Origin: a candidate division TA06 bacterium
Lineage (GTDB): Bacteria > Edwardsbacteria > AC1 > EtOH8
Reading direction: 5' to 3'
Assembly: GCA_016235665.1 (NCBI GenBank)
Contig: JACRJI010000008.1
Location: 186,001-250,000, forward strand
Length of the DNA: 64,000 nt
Part shown: positions 18,437 through 27,684 of the stretch, one piece after another
How the letters are laid out: each line of letters begins with the position of its first letter
Position numbering within the stretch: the first letter of the stretch is position 1
Position numbers and translations under genes: made by a program
The notes under the pieces: model-generated
Seen by the model: the letters and a program-made list of their open reading frames with translations, nothing else
Told to the model about the DNA's origin: nothing
Databases searched by the model: none

Positions 18437-19386
18437 TGCGGGGCTTTCTCCATCTGCAGCGGAGTGGTATCGGGAAGTTCTATCCTGAATTCCGGCGCCC
18501 GGATGATTATCTGAGGCTGGTATGATCTTTTCATTTTCCTGGCTCTGGCGGCCATGGTATCCGGGGCCGCCACCGGGGTCAGCAATGGCAGCGGCGGGTT
18601 CTGCCCGCCCCTGATCACCAGCACCTGATTGATGCGGTTAAGGTCCAGGGACGGCCGGACCTCCACGTCCAGCACCAGTTTTCTCTTGTCCACCCCCGCC
18701 TTCTCCACCACCCCCAGCATCAGTCCGTAGGGGAACACCCCGCCGTAGCCGGAGGATACTATGGTGTCGCCTACGGCCACATCGGCCCGCAGGGGAACCC
18801 GGTCGAACAGGCAGGACATTCCGGCCTGGGTCCGGAATATCCCCAGCACCCTGCTGCGCAAGTCAATTGCGCTGACCCTGGAATCCGGGCTGAACACGGT
18901 CTGAACCGCCGATTGGTTCTCATCCGCGCTGGAGATCAGGCCCACCAGGCCCAGGGTGGAGATCACCACCATTCCCGGTGAAAGGCTGTCTCCGGCGCCC
19001 TTGTCGATCAAAAGATCAGGACTGAGCAGCACCGGCTCCCTTCCCGCTATCTGGGCGGTAACCAGATTCCAGGAAGACAGCTGCTTGAGTTCCAACGCCT
19101 GGCGCAACCCGGCATTCTGCCGGGCCGCTTCCATCAGCGTAGAATGCTCCAGGCTGAGGCTGGCCAGTTGGTCCTTTAGAACGGCGTTCTCTTTCCAGCT
19201 GGCCAGCAGAGAGCGGGCCCGGGACAAAGGCCATTCCAGGGGAGCAAAGATAGTGCCCACCACTTTCTGCCCCAGCCACAGTTTGGCGCCCTGGGGCAGG
19301 ATCATCAGGGTGATTGACAGAATGACTGCGGCTCCTAGCGAGGCCCAGTCGGTCTTTTTAAGAAATCTGAAGTTTAACAGCCGCAT
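18433..19386 (-). CDS. mreC: Cell shape-determining protein MreC
   Basis: A 317-aa bitopic protein: one N-terminal membrane helix (LGAAVILSITLMIL), a coiled coil around residues 60-95 (SWKENAVLKDQLASLSLEHS), and the beta-rich periplasmic core with VISTLGLVGLIS and SGYGGVFPYGLMLGVV. MreC links cytoplasmic MreB to periplasmic cell-wall synthesis. The proline-rich C-terminal tail is longer than the core needs. It overlaps mreD by four bases. Confidence 0.93.
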   Translation of the reverse strand: MRLLNFRFLKKTDWASLGAAVILSITLMILPQGAKLWLGQKVVGTIFAPLEWPLSRARSLLASWKENAVLKDQLASLSLEHSTLMEAARQNAGLRQALELKQLSSWNLVTAQIAGREPVLLSPDLLIDKGAGDSLSPGMVVISTLGLVGLISSADENQSAVQTVFSPDSRVSAIDLRSRVLGIFRTQAGMSCLFDRVPLRADVAVGDTIVSSGYGGVFPYGLMLGVVEKAGVDKRKLVLDVEVRPSLDLNRINQVLVIRGGQNPPLPLLTPVAAPDTMAARARKMKRSYQPQIIIRAPEFRIELPDTTPLQMEKAPQ

Positions 19387-19419
19387 GTATGTTCAGTATT
19401 TTATGAACTCTTTAGCCAC

Positions 19420-19603
19420 AAAAGCTTGCACTGAGCAGAGCCGAAGTGGCATAAAGGGCACAAATAAGCTTAATTGAAAAATATGAGACTAATTATCCCT
19501 TTCTTTATGGGAAGGACTGGGAACCCTCATTGGCCGCTGATAAACGCAGATTATTATCCATACGATCAGCGTTAATCCGCGTCCGGAAAAATATTATTTG
19601 TTC
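19420..19603. repeat. Family C element and gene-free gap between mreC and mreB
   Basis: Contains a GCACTGAGCAGAGCCGAAGTG element (about 19428-19448) and a short GATAAACGCAGATTATTATCC segment, and otherwise no gene. Confidence 0.5.
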
Positions 19604-20668
19604 TTATTCCTTGCGGCTCTGCATCAGCACCTTTTCATAATCGGCCGGGGACTCCAGCACCTTGCCGGCGCCCAGCACGATGCATTGCTGGGTTTCCACC
19701 GCCAGTTTGATCGGCAGGTTGGTCTCCTCCCGCAGCAGGGCGTCCAGGCCCTTCAGCAGGGATCCTCCCCCGGTCATGGTAATCCCGGCGTCCACGATGT
19801 CGGCCGCCAGTTCCGGCGGGGTCTGCTCCAGCGCTTTCTTGACCGCCAGCACGATCTGTGACACCGGCTCGCGCAAGGCCTCGCGGATCTCCTCGCTCTT
19901 GATCTTGATGGCCCGGGGGATGCCCTGCACCACGTCCCGGCCCTTGACCTCCATCTCCTTGCTTTCCTCCACCGGGAAGGCCGAGCCGATCCTGATCTTG
20001 ATCTCCTCGGCGGTCTGCTCCCCGATCAGAAGGTTGTGGGTCTTGCGCAGATATTCCAGGATGGCCTCGTCCATCTCGTCGCCGGCTATCCGGATGGAGG
20101 TGTTGCGGACGATGCCGGAAAGGGCAATCACCGCAATCTCGGTGGTGCCGCCGCCGATGTCGATCACCATGCTGCCCATGGCCGAATCCACTGGCAGGCC
20201 CACCCCGATGGCGGCGGCGATGGGCTCGGCGATCAAAAAGACCTCGCGGGCCCCGGCGTGCTCGGCCGAGTCGCGCACCGCGCGCTTCTCCACCTCGGTG
20301 ATGCCCGAGGGAACGCAGATGATCACCCGGGGCCGGATCAGGGTCCGGCGCTTTTGGGCCATCTTGAAGAAGGCCCTGATCATCTCCTCGCAGATCTCAA
20401 AGTCGGCGATCACCCCGTCCTTCATGGGCCGGATGGCCCGGATCTCGTCGGGGGTGCGGCCCAGCATCTTCTTGGCCTCGTTGCCCACTGCGATCGGCAT
20501 CCCGGTCTTCTTTTCGATGGCCACCACCGAAGGCTGGTTCAGCACGATTCCCTTGCCGGCCACGTAGACCAGGGTGCTGGCGGTTCCCAGATCCATGGCC
20601 ATGTCGTGGGAGATCACGGATCCGAAGATGTCGCTTAGTATGTCCCTGAGGTCAGGCAGTTTTATCAT
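19604..20668 (-). CDS. mreB: Rod shape-determining protein MreB (actin homologue)
   Basis: A 354-aa bacterial actin that forms membrane-associated filaments directing lateral wall synthesis. Motifs: MDLGTASTLVYV (phosphate 1), the N-terminal GIVLNQPSVVAI, MVIDIGGGTTEIAVI (phosphate 2), SIRIAGDEMDEAI, and GITMTGGGSLLKGLDAL (adenosine motif). A strong ribosome-binding site, GGAGG, lies four bases before the ATG. It is the first gene of mreBCD-mrdA-rodA-lgt. Confidence 0.97.
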   Translation of the reverse strand: MIKLPDLRDILSDIFGSVISHDMAMDLGTASTLVYVAGKGIVLNQPSVVAIEKKTGMPIAVGNEAKKMLGRTPDEIRAIRPMKDGVIADFEICEEMIRAFFKMAQKRRTLIRPRVIICVPSGITEVEKRAVRDSAEHAGAREVFLIAEPIAAAIGVGLPVDSAMGSMVIDIGGGTTEIAVIALSGIVRNTSIRIAGDEMDEAILEYLRKTHNLLIGEQTAEEIKIRIGSAFPVEESKEMEVKGRDVVQGIPRAIKIKSEEIREALREPVSQIVLAVKKALEQTPPELAADIVDAGITMTGGGSLLKGLDALLREETNLPIKLAVETQQCIVLGAGKVLESPADYEKVLMQSRKE

Positions 20669-20826
20669 TATTCCTCCAATTGGATGGTATGTTCAAAGTA
20701 TTAAAGTATCAAAGTAGAATCAGTAGTAAAGTGAGAATCGAGCAAAGCGCAAATGTATATGGCAGGCCTCACCGGAGGCCTTGATGGATACTAGCGATAG
20801 TCTTTAGGCTATCGCAGCAGGAAGAA

Positions 20827-21627
20827 TCAGCTCCCGGTGCTCTCGTAAGCCTTGACCCCCTGTTTCCAAGTGAACATCCCCAGCCCAAAGAAGATCAGGC
20901 CGATGGCCGGGGTCAGCCAGGCGTAGATCCCGTATCCCTTGCGGCCCAGCACCTGCACCGCCGGATAAAAGGCGGTAAAGGCGTAGGGAATGATCCAGCA
21001 CAAAATGAACCTTAACTTGGGATCGTAGATGGTGACCGGGTAGCCGGAGAAATTCTGCATCAGGTGAAGCACCGAGACCAGGCTGCCCCGGTCGTTGAAC
21101 CAGAAGGTGGCGCTGATAACGGCGGTGAATATCCCCAGATAGATCAGGCAGGCCGACACCACCATTCCCAGGATCATCAGGTGCTGCAGAAAGGAAAGGG
21201 ATATTTTCAGGTGGTGCAGGGAATAGGCCATGATCATCAGTCCCACCAGGATGTTGGAGATCTCCTCAAAGTGCACCCGCTCGATGATCACCTGAAAGAA
21301 GCTGTCCAGGGGCCGCAGCAGCACCCGGTCGAACCAGCCCTCCACGATGTAGCGCTCGCTCACTTCGAACAGGTTGGAGAAGAACAAAAAGAACAGGCCT
21401 AGGGTCAGCTGGGAGAATCCGTAGATGTAGAATATCTCGTAGCGGTACCAGCCTTTTAGGTGCGGCACCTTGCCGAACAGGGCGGCCACGAAAAGCACCC
21501 CGATCATCTGGGTCATGAAATTGGCTATGAACCCGGCCCAAAAGTCCTCGCGGTAGGCCAGCCGGGACTTGAGCGAGTTGGAAACGTTGGCCCAGGCCAG
21601 GTTTATGTAGAATATAATTCGTCGCAT
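20827..21627 (-). CDS. ABC-2 family transporter permease (second permease)
   Basis: A 266-aa membrane protein with about six helices, similar in type to ABC2_membrane_6 (DUF990) permeases. Features are the amphipathic N-terminus NLAWANVSNSLKSRLAYR, YIVEGWFDRVLLRPLDSFFQ, and a C-terminal GLIFFGLGMFTWKQGVKAYESTGS. These permeases usually occur as a pair with one ATPase, and both partners are here. The exported substrate is unknown. It is separated from the first permease by an unusual AT-rich ORF. Confidence 0.85.
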   Translation of the reverse strand: MRRIIFYINLAWANVSNSLKSRLAYREDFWAGFIANFMTQMIGVLFVAALFGKVPHLKGWYRYEIFYIYGFSQLTLGLFFLFFSNLFEVSERYIVEGWFDRVLLRPLDSFFQVIIERVHFEEISNILVGLMIMAYSLHHLKISLSFLQHLMILGMVVSACLIYLGIFTAVISATFWFNDRGSLVSVLHLMQNFSGYPVTIYDPKLRFILCWIIPYAFTAFYPAVQVLGRKGYGIYAWLTPAIGLIFFGLGMFTWKQGVKAYESTGS

Positions 21628-21650
21628 CTAATGATCAAAATTCAGATATA

Positions 21651-22145
21651 TTACCAAATCAGGGTGTCAATTGGATTTAGTTTAAAACACATTATTGCGC
21701 TGATTGCCAATATTAAAAAAATCACAATATAGCCAAATACTTTTCTAAATATGCCATGCGAAGATCTAACGATTCTGAAACCGAAAAAACTCAGTATCAA
21801 TGTTGACCATAGACCCATTGCTGAAAACAGTCTCGGAATTTTGTAAAATAGCGTTCCATAAAGTGGGTTATATATATCATAGGGTTTTGCAAACAAACAC
21901 ATAAATGATAATATTAGTATAGCTATGTAAAGCGTAAAGAAACTGAAATAAGGTATCGTTTTTCGGTAAAAAATACAAGATAACGTACAGATACTAATCG
22001 TTAATAACGAAATAAAATTTATAAATAAACTGACAATATACTGCATATTACCGAAAAGCATTTTAGTGTTCAAAAAATGCAATGTTAAACAAAGAAATAC
22101 AATACCAATAATGAAATAAAGTTTCTTTGACAAAGTGTGATTCAT
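21651..22145 (-). CDS. AT-rich putative membrane protein inside the ABC operon
   Basis: A 164-aa ORF starting MNHTLSKKLYFIIG at 22145, where its ATG shares one base with the preceding permease stop (TAATG), so translation is probably coupled. About five hydrophobic helices are seen (YFIIGIVFLCLTLHFL, FINFISLLTISICTLSC, FFTLYIAILILSFMCLF and others). No family was recognised. Base composition is far more AT-rich than both neighbours, suggesting a later acquisition between the two permease genes. A longer open frame through this region mixes an antisense-phase reading of the permease with this ORF and is not real. Confidence 0.7.
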   Translation of the reverse strand: MNHTLSKKLYFIIGIVFLCLTLHFLNTKMLFGNMQYIVSLFINFISLLTISICTLSCIFYRKTIPYFSFFTLYIAILILSFMCLFAKPYDIYNPLYGTLFYKIPRLFSAMGLWSTLILSFFGFRIVRSSHGIFRKVFGYIVIFLILAISAIMCFKLNPIDTLIW

Positions 22146-22948
22146 TACCCCCCCTGTATCTCCAGCCTCCTGATCCCATAGTGCCACAGCAGCTGCCCGG
22201 CGGCGTAGATGATGATGATCCACATTATCTGCAGCAGCACCCCCTGGTGGACGCGGGACAGCGGTTCCATGCCCAGGTAGATCCGGAGCGGCGCGTAGGC
22301 GATGTACTTGAAGGGCAGCCAGAACAGGGCCTTTTGGACCCAGCCCGGGAAAAAAGTGATGGGGATCATCACCCCGGAGAAGACCTCCACCAGCAGCTGC
22401 TTGAAGCGGAACACCCCCTCGTTGTTGCGGGTGAAGAAGGCCACCAGCCCGGTCAGATAGCTGATGCCGGCGTGCAGGAAGAAGCTTAAGACCATGCTCA
22501 GGGGAAAAAGATACGGCCCCAGCTTGCCCGAAGGCAGCTGGACCGGGAACAGCAGCGAAGCCACCACTATGATGGGCAGGGTCATGAAGATGAACATGAA
22601 CACGGCCCGGCCGAAGGAGCGGAAATAGTGGTAGAGCTGGAAATTGGTGGGTTTCAGCAGGTCCATCACTATCGATCCGTCCTTGACCGCGTCCCCGATC
22701 ATCCGGTCTATCCGATTGGCAAAAAAGGTCCGGGCCGACCAGCCGATCACCACGTAGGTCATCATCTGCTCCATGGTGAACCCGGCTATCACCTGCCGGC
22801 CGGAATAGACCGCCTTCCACAGGAAATAGTTGAGGGCGATGATCAGCAGATAGGAGACAAAGCTGGCCAGCACCTGAAAGCGGTAGGCCAGGTAGGTAAT
22901 GTAGCCCAGCCGCATGAACTGCCAGTATTTGGCGGACCGCATCCTCAT
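22145..22948 (-). CDS. ABC-2 family transporter permease (first permease)
   Basis: A 267-aa six-helix permease of the ABC2_membrane_6 type. It has FMRLGYITYLAYRFQVL at the N-terminus, GSIVMDLLKPTNFQLYHYFRSFG, and the loop FFPGWVQKALFWLPFKYIAY characteristic of the family. It overlaps the ATPase stop by four bases, so ATPase and permease are co-translated. Confidence 0.87.
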   Translation of the reverse strand: MRMRSAKYWQFMRLGYITYLAYRFQVLASFVSYLLIIALNYFLWKAVYSGRQVIAGFTMEQMMTYVVIGWSARTFFANRIDRMIGDAVKDGSIVMDLLKPTNFQLYHYFRSFGRAVFMFIFMTLPIIVVASLLFPVQLPSGKLGPYLFPLSMVLSFFLHAGISYLTGLVAFFTRNNEGVFRFKQLLVEVFSGVMIPITFFPGWVQKALFWLPFKYIAYAPLRIYLGMEPLSRVHQGVLLQIMWIIIIYAAGQLLWHYGIRRLEIQGG

Positions 22949-23949
22949 TGGACCTTCCGCCCCTCATAGACCTTGCGCACGATCTCCTCGATCGGCGGCT
23001 CCTCCAGCCCGATATCGCGGACGTCCAGGCTGGACAGCAGCAGGTGCATCAGCTGGGCGACGTTCACCTGGCTGCGGTTGAAGCTGATCTCCCAGTGGTA
23101 GGCGTCGGTGGACTGCAGGTCCAGGGGAAAGTCCTTAAGCAGGTCGGCCAGCCCCGACAGCTTTACCGGGAAGATGGTCTCCAGCAGCAGCCGGCGGCTG
23201 GCGTCCACCCCGTCCTTGAGGGCCTTCAATTCCCCGTCGTAGATGATCTTTCCGGCGTCTATCATCAGCACCCGGCTGCACAGTTCCTCGATGTCGGACA
23301 TGTCGTGGGTGGTCAGGATGACGGTGGTGCCGTACTCCTGGTTGATCTCTTTGATGAATTCCCGGATGTTGGCCTTGACCGCCACGTCCAGCCCGATGGT
23401 GGGCTCGTCCAGAAAGACTATCCTGGGATTGTGAAGCAGCGAGGCCGCCAGATCGCAGCGCATCCGCTGGCCCAGGGAAAGCTTGCGCACCGGGACCTCC
23501 AGCAGTTCCTTCAGTCCCAGCACCCGGTCAAATTTCTCCAGCCGGGCCTTGTAATCGGACACCGGGATCTCGTAGATCTTTTGCAGCAGGTTGAAGGACT
23601 CCATCACCGCGATGTCCCACCACAGCTGGGTACGCTGGCCGAAGACCACCCCGATCTGCTTGACGTGCTGGTAGCGCTGCTTGTAGGGGATAAGCCCTTG
23701 GACCCGCACCCGGCCCGAGCTGGGCACCAGGATCCCGGTCAGGATCTTGATGGTGGTGGATTTTCCCGCGCCGTTGGGGCCGATGTAGCCCACGATCTCC
23801 CCAGCATCAATGGAAAAGTTGACCTGGTTCACGGCGTGAACGGTCTCGTATTTTCGGGCCCAAAGATCCTTGAAAGCCCCCGTCAGACCGGGCCTCCGGC
23901 GGTAGCGTTTGAAATCCTTGACCAGGTTATTTACTTCGATGATCGGCAT
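22945..23949 (-). CDS. ABC transporter ATP-binding protein
   Basis: A 334-aa ATPase driving the two downstream permeases. Walker A is GPNGAGKSTTIK, the Q-loop region is VFGQRTQLWWD, the signature is KLSLGQRMRCDLA, and Walker B is RIVFLDEPTIGLDV with the H-loop in TTHDMSD. An N-terminal extension (VKDFKRYRRRPGL) and the QRTQLWWD segment are typical of ATPases paired with DUF990-type permeases. The C-terminal 90 residues form an accessory domain. First gene of the operon. Confidence 0.93.
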   Translation of the reverse strand: MPIIEVNNLVKDFKRYRRRPGLTGAFKDLWARKYETVHAVNQVNFSIDAGEIVGYIGPNGAGKSTTIKILTGILVPSSGRVRVQGLIPYKQRYQHVKQIGVVFGQRTQLWWDIAVMESFNLLQKIYEIPVSDYKARLEKFDRVLGLKELLEVPVRKLSLGQRMRCDLAASLLHNPRIVFLDEPTIGLDVAVKANIREFIKEINQEYGTTVILTTHDMSDIEELCSRVLMIDAGKIIYDGELKALKDGVDASRRLLLETIFPVKLSGLADLLKDFPLDLQSTDAYHWEISFNRSQVNVAQLMHLLLSSLDVRDIGLEEPPIEEIVRKVYEGRKVQ

Positions 23950-24196
23950 AAACTCATTTAAGGCAGAATAATAAAGAAAAAATCAAGATCCCAAATCATA
24001 AACAAATAATAATGTTCAAACACTAAAATCAGTTTAAAGTTTTGTGATTTTTATATTTGAGATTGTTTAGTTTTTAAGAATTAGGGCTTAGAATTTATGA
24101 AATTTATGGCATTTTATTCAAACTTGTATTTTATCACAAGTCCTAAATACTGTCAATGCAATAAATTAAGCTATCAAAAATAATTATGTAAAAAAT
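23950..24196. other. AT-rich intergenic region
   Basis: No gene is recognised between the ABC operon and the terminator at 24197. The sequence is strongly AT-rich and probably contains the promoter of the ABC operon, but no single promoter can be defended by eye. Confidence 0.4.
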
Positions 24197-24224
24197 AAAG
24201 AACGAAGCTAATACTTCGTTCTTT
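24197..24224. terminator. Bidirectional rho-independent terminator
   Basis: An 11-bp perfect stem, AAAGAACGAAG / CTTCGTTCTTT, with a six-base loop, lies 31 bases after the methyltransferase stop and is followed by T-tracts on both strands. Confidence 0.85.
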
Positions 24225-24255
24225 TTAACGCGTTTAGAGCAATCCATGTGTTTTT

Positions 24256-25077
24256 TTATACTTTTATTCCCCAAACTATCATCCGCGACAGGGCTTTGAG
24301 CGGGATCTTGGCAAAATCCTCCAAAACGGAGTCTATCAGCTTCCCAGCCTCCGGCCCCCAGCGTTTTATATAGGCGGACCGCCGCTCCTCCAGGGTCTTG
24401 GACATGATTCCGACATAACCCGGGGTGTCGGGGACATCCAGACCTGACGACCGGATGTCTTTCAGTCCCAGCTTTCCCAGAAGAGCAATGTAATCCTCCA
24501 GCAGATGCAGGCCCCAGCAGGCTTTCCCTTCCAAAGCCGCCAGTTGGACGTTCATCCGCTCCATCCTCCCCTCTGCCGACTGGGTTTCCACGTCGGCAAA
24601 GCCGTCCCTGATCTTATCGTAGACCACGAACACCCCGCCCGGGGCCAGCACCCGGATGCAGTCGGCCAGGGCTTTGGCCACGTCGCCGTCCTGGCTGACG
24701 AAGTCGTGCAGGGCCATCCGGGAGATCACCAGCCCGGCTGATCCGTCCGGCAGGGGCAGGCTGGTGGAATCAGACTGCAGCACTTCCAGCCGAAGGTCCT
24801 TGAACCGTTCCTTAAGCTTGGCGGCCGTGGTATCCAGCCGCTCCACCGCGTACAGCTTCCCGGTGATCTTGATGTATTTCTGCAGCAGTTCGTCGGTGAA
24901 ATCTCCCATGCCCGCCCCCAGCTCCACCGCCGGCAGGACGAGCTTATCGAACAACGGCTTGAGCGACTTCTGCTCCTCGAGCTCCAGGGCTTCTTCCTTT
25001 AGAAAGTACTGCCGGGACTCGTCTTCGGAGATCCCTGCCTCCTTGGCAAAAGCGATTATCTCTTCCTGCTTGATCAT
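24256..25077 (-). CDS. Class I SAM-dependent methyltransferase
   Basis: A 273-aa methyltransferase with an N-terminal helical extension (EAGISEDESRQYFLKEEAL) and a Rossmann core. SAM motif I is VELGAGMGDFTDELL, an acidic residue follows in YAVERLDTTAAKL, then LQSDSTSLPLPDGSAGLVISRMALHD and LAPGGVFVVYD. The substrate is unknown. Its ATG overlaps the acetyltransferase stop (ATGA), so the two form an operon ended by the hairpin at 24197. Confidence 0.85.
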   Translation of the reverse strand: MIKQEEIIAFAKEAGISEDESRQYFLKEEALELEEQKSLKPLFDKLVLPAVELGAGMGDFTDELLQKYIKITGKLYAVERLDTTAAKLKERFKDLRLEVLQSDSTSLPLPDGSAGLVISRMALHDFVSQDGDVAKALADCIRVLAPGGVFVVYDKIRDGFADVETQSAEGRMERMNVQLAALEGKACWGLHLLEDYIALLGKLGLKDIRSSGLDVPDTPGYVGIMSKTLEERRSAYIKRWGPEAGKLIDSVLEDFAKIPLKALSRMIVWGIKV

Positions 25078-25859
25078 AGTATCCTTTCATTGGCCATGAA
25101 TTCGTTGTATTCTGCGGTTATTTCAAAACCCAGTTTTTGGTAGCATCTGATGGCATCCGCGTTGTCGGTCTTTACATTGAGCCCGATGATATCAACCGTC
25201 TTCAGCAGGTTCCGGCACAAGGCCGCCGTGACAATGGTTCCCAGCCCTTGGCCCCGGAACTCAGGCAAAGTGGCGATGTTCCCCAATGCCACCACTTTGT
25301 ATTTCGGAGAATAGACATGGATCCCGGCGATGCTGGTCAAACGGCCTTTCTGCCGGAGGCCGAAATACTGCCCGGTCTCCAGCATCCGTGCGTCGAACCA
25401 GTTGCCGGGATAGGCGGAAGCGTAGAAGTCCAGAATCTCATCTTTGTCCCTGGCGTCAAGTTGAATGGCGCCGGTGCTGTCGATATCACCCAATTTGCTG
25501 CTGCCGGTCAAGGTCATTTTATAATGGGTGCCGTGTGGTTCTATCAAAAATCTGTCTTCCATGGAGCTTTCCAGACCCGGAGTCAAATGGCAATAGAACC
25601 TTTTAGGGATTTTATCCTTAAGTTCATCAAGCAGCCCCGGCATTGCAGCAGAACCGGAATCATCCAATGCCAGCAGCACCGGGAGTTCTGTGCCTGTATA
25701 CAAGAGCGCCAGGGCACTGATCATTCCCTTCTGTTCCAAGGCGTACCAGGCAGTATAGGGAAAAAAGAAATCATCCAGGTCGCCTAGCTCGTACAGGTGC
25801 AGGACGGTGTTTTGGCGCAGGAATGACTCGATGACAGCTTTATCTTTTAAAATAACCAT
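25074..25859 (-). CDS. GNAT family N-acetyltransferase
   Basis: A 261-aa protein. The C-terminal half is a GNAT domain: VVALGNIATLPEFRGQGLGT contains the acetyl-CoA-binding R/Q-x-x-G-x-G/A loop (RGQGLG), followed by LNVKTDNADAIRCYQKLGFE. The N-terminal half resembles a second, degenerate GNAT fold, as in GNAT_acetyltr-type proteins. The substrate is unknown; pairing with a methyltransferase suggests a small-molecule or peptide modification pair. Confidence 0.85.
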   Translation of the reverse strand: MVILKDKAVIESFLRQNTVLHLYELGDLDDFFFPYTAWYALEQKGMISALALLYTGTELPVLLALDDSGSAAMPGLLDELKDKIPKRFYCHLTPGLESSMEDRFLIEPHGTHYKMTLTGSSKLGDIDSTGAIQLDARDKDEILDFYASAYPGNWFDARMLETGQYFGLRQKGRLTSIAGIHVYSPKYKVVALGNIATLPEFRGQGLGTIVTAALCRNLLKTVDIIGLNVKTDNADAIRCYQKLGFEITAEYNEFMANERIL

Positions 25860-25915
25860 AAAATATTTTCCGGACGCTGATGAACGCTGATATTACCTTT
25901 TAATTTGTCAAAAGA

Positions 25916-27322
25916 TCAGTTCAATCTGCGTTTATCGCTCGACTGAGCGTTAGCCGAAGTCTGCGCCCCATTTAAGGCAGCGTGTTTCTCATTCAGTTTC
26001 TTCACTTCCCTCAATATCATCACCGCGGTTATGGACGCCGCAGTAATATCGGCGATCGGCCCGGACAGCCAGATCCCGTCCATCTTCAGCAGCGGAGGCA
26101 GCAGCAGCACCAGGGGGATCAGCACGATCACCTGGCGCAGAAGGTTGAGGAACATGGCGATCTTTGCCTTGCCGATGGCCTGGAAGAAATTGGAGCTGAC
26201 CACCTGGAAGCCCACCACCGGGAAGGCCGCCAGCAGAAGCCGCATCCCCCGGACCCCGATGGCCATCAGCGCCGGATCGCTGCGGTTGAACAGCCCGATG
26301 ATCGCCCCGGGGAACAGCTGCACCGCCAGAAAGCCGGCCGAGGTGATGGAGGTTCCTGCGATTACAGCTATCTTGAGGGTCCGTTTGACCCGGTCGTATT
26401 GCTGGGCCCCGTAGTTGAAGCCGATGATGGGCTGGGAGGCCAGGTTGATGGCCACCACGCAGAACACCACCATCATGGATATGCTGCCGATGATGCCCAC
26501 GGCCCCCACCGCCCGGTCCCCGCCGTACTTGATCAGCTGGATGCTGAACAGGGCATTGATGACGCTGCCGGCCAGCTGCATGGCGAAGGGCGCCATTCCG
26601 ATGGAGAAGATGCCCAGCACGATGCTTTTCTCCAGCCTCAGGTTCGGCCATTTAAGCCGCAGGAACCCGTCCTTCCTAAGGAAATGCGACTGCACCCAAA
26701 GGCTGGACATGGCCATCGACAGCACGGTGGCGATGGCCGCGCCCCTGACCCCCATCTTGAAGACAAAAATGAACAGCGGATCCAGCAGGGCGTTGGCCGC
26801 CGCCCCCAGGATCATGGTGTACATGGCCGTTTTGGCGTTCCCCTCGGCCCGGATCAGATTGTTCATGCCGAAGCCGGTGACCTCGAAGATATTCCCCCAC
26901 AGGATGATGGTGATGTAGTCCCGGGCGTAGCCCAGGGTGTCAGGCCCGGCCCCGAACAGCGCCAGGATCCGGTCGCGGAACAGCAGGCCCAGGCTGGTCA
27001 TGGAAACAGCCACCAGCACCATCAGGGTGAAGGCGTTGCCCAGTATCTTCTCGGCCGCGGGCTTGTTCTGCTGCCCCAACCGGATGGAGACCAGCGATGA
27101 GGCCCCCATGCCCACCAGCATCCCAAAGGCCATGGCGATGATCATGATTGGAAAGGTGACGGTCAGTCCGGCCAGGGCCAGCGAGCCCACCCCCCGCCCG
27201 ATGTAGATGCGGTTGACCACGTTGTACAGGGCGTTGGTCAGCACCCCGACGATGGCCGGGACGAAGTATTTCCACAGCAGTTTTCCTACCGGGGTATGGC
27301 CCAGTTCCTGGGTGCGGTCCAA
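25916..27322 (-). CDS. MATE family efflux transporter
   Basis: A 468-aa, twelve-helix multidrug/sodium antiporter-type protein. N-terminal features are PVGKLLWKYFVPAIVGVLTNALYNVVNRIYIG and GMLVGMGASSLVSIRLGQ, mirrored in the second half by GSISMMVVFCVVAINLASQPIIGFNYGAQ. The start was placed at TTG 27322 because AGGAG sits seven bases before it; the longer frame would add 33 residues lacking MATE character. The C-terminal tail (AQTSANAQSSDKRR) is encoded partly by a family C dispersed repeat at 25938-25959, which may have extended the ORF. Confidence 0.88.
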   Translation of the reverse strand: MDRTQELGHTPVGKLLWKYFVPAIVGVLTNALYNVVNRIYIGRGVGSLALAGLTVTFPIMIIAMAFGMLVGMGASSLVSIRLGQQNKPAAEKILGNAFTLMVLVAVSMTSLGLLFRDRILALFGAGPDTLGYARDYITIILWGNIFEVTGFGMNNLIRAEGNAKTAMYTMILGAAANALLDPLFIFVFKMGVRGAAIATVLSMAMSSLWVQSHFLRKDGFLRLKWPNLRLEKSIVLGIFSIGMAPFAMQLAGSVINALFSIQLIKYGGDRAVGAVGIIGSISMMVVFCVVAINLASQPIIGFNYGAQQYDRVKRTLKIAVIAGTSITSAGFLAVQLFPGAIIGLFNRSDPALMAIGVRGMRLLLAAFPVVGFQVVSSNFFQAIGKAKIAMFLNLLRQVIVLIPLVLLLPPLLKMDGIWLSGPIADITAASITAVMILREVKKLNEKHAALNGAQTSANAQSSDKRRLN

Positions 27323-27424
27323 ATGATTTCTCCTGAATAGTTCATTACCATTGCCCGCAAAATATGCGAAAACCACTAAAATATTTTGGCGTCTTTTCGC
27401 AGGTTTGGCGGACCGAAACAAAGT

Positions 27425-27448
27425 GGTGCGGGCAGTGATACCCGCACC
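27425..27448. terminator. Possible terminator upstream of the MATE gene
   Basis: An 8-bp perfect GC stem, GGTGCGGG / CCCGCACC, with an eight-base loop. On the minus strand it is followed by ACTTTGTTT. It lies about 235 bases after the cupin stop. Confidence 0.5.
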
Positions 27449-27684
27449 GTAAAATGTATTATAACCGAATAAAATTTTATATTCAAGCCATGTCTTTTTA
27501 CTTTTTATATGTTTTTGTCTGCATTAGCAAAGTATCATATTTTTGATTAAACATGTTTAAAGATTCACCCGGATTGCTTTCAATTTTTTATAGGGTTTTT
27601 CACTTCTGGGCTATGGCAAAATCAAGAATAGTCAGCTAAAAAAACTAAATCTCAAAAGTCTTCCATTCAGGCCAAGCTAATTCA

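Noticed and set aside
21651-22967. A single 438-codon ORF across the first permease and the AT-rich ORF
   Set aside because: Its first two thirds are an off-frame reading of the permease gene; only the part from ATG 22145 is independent.
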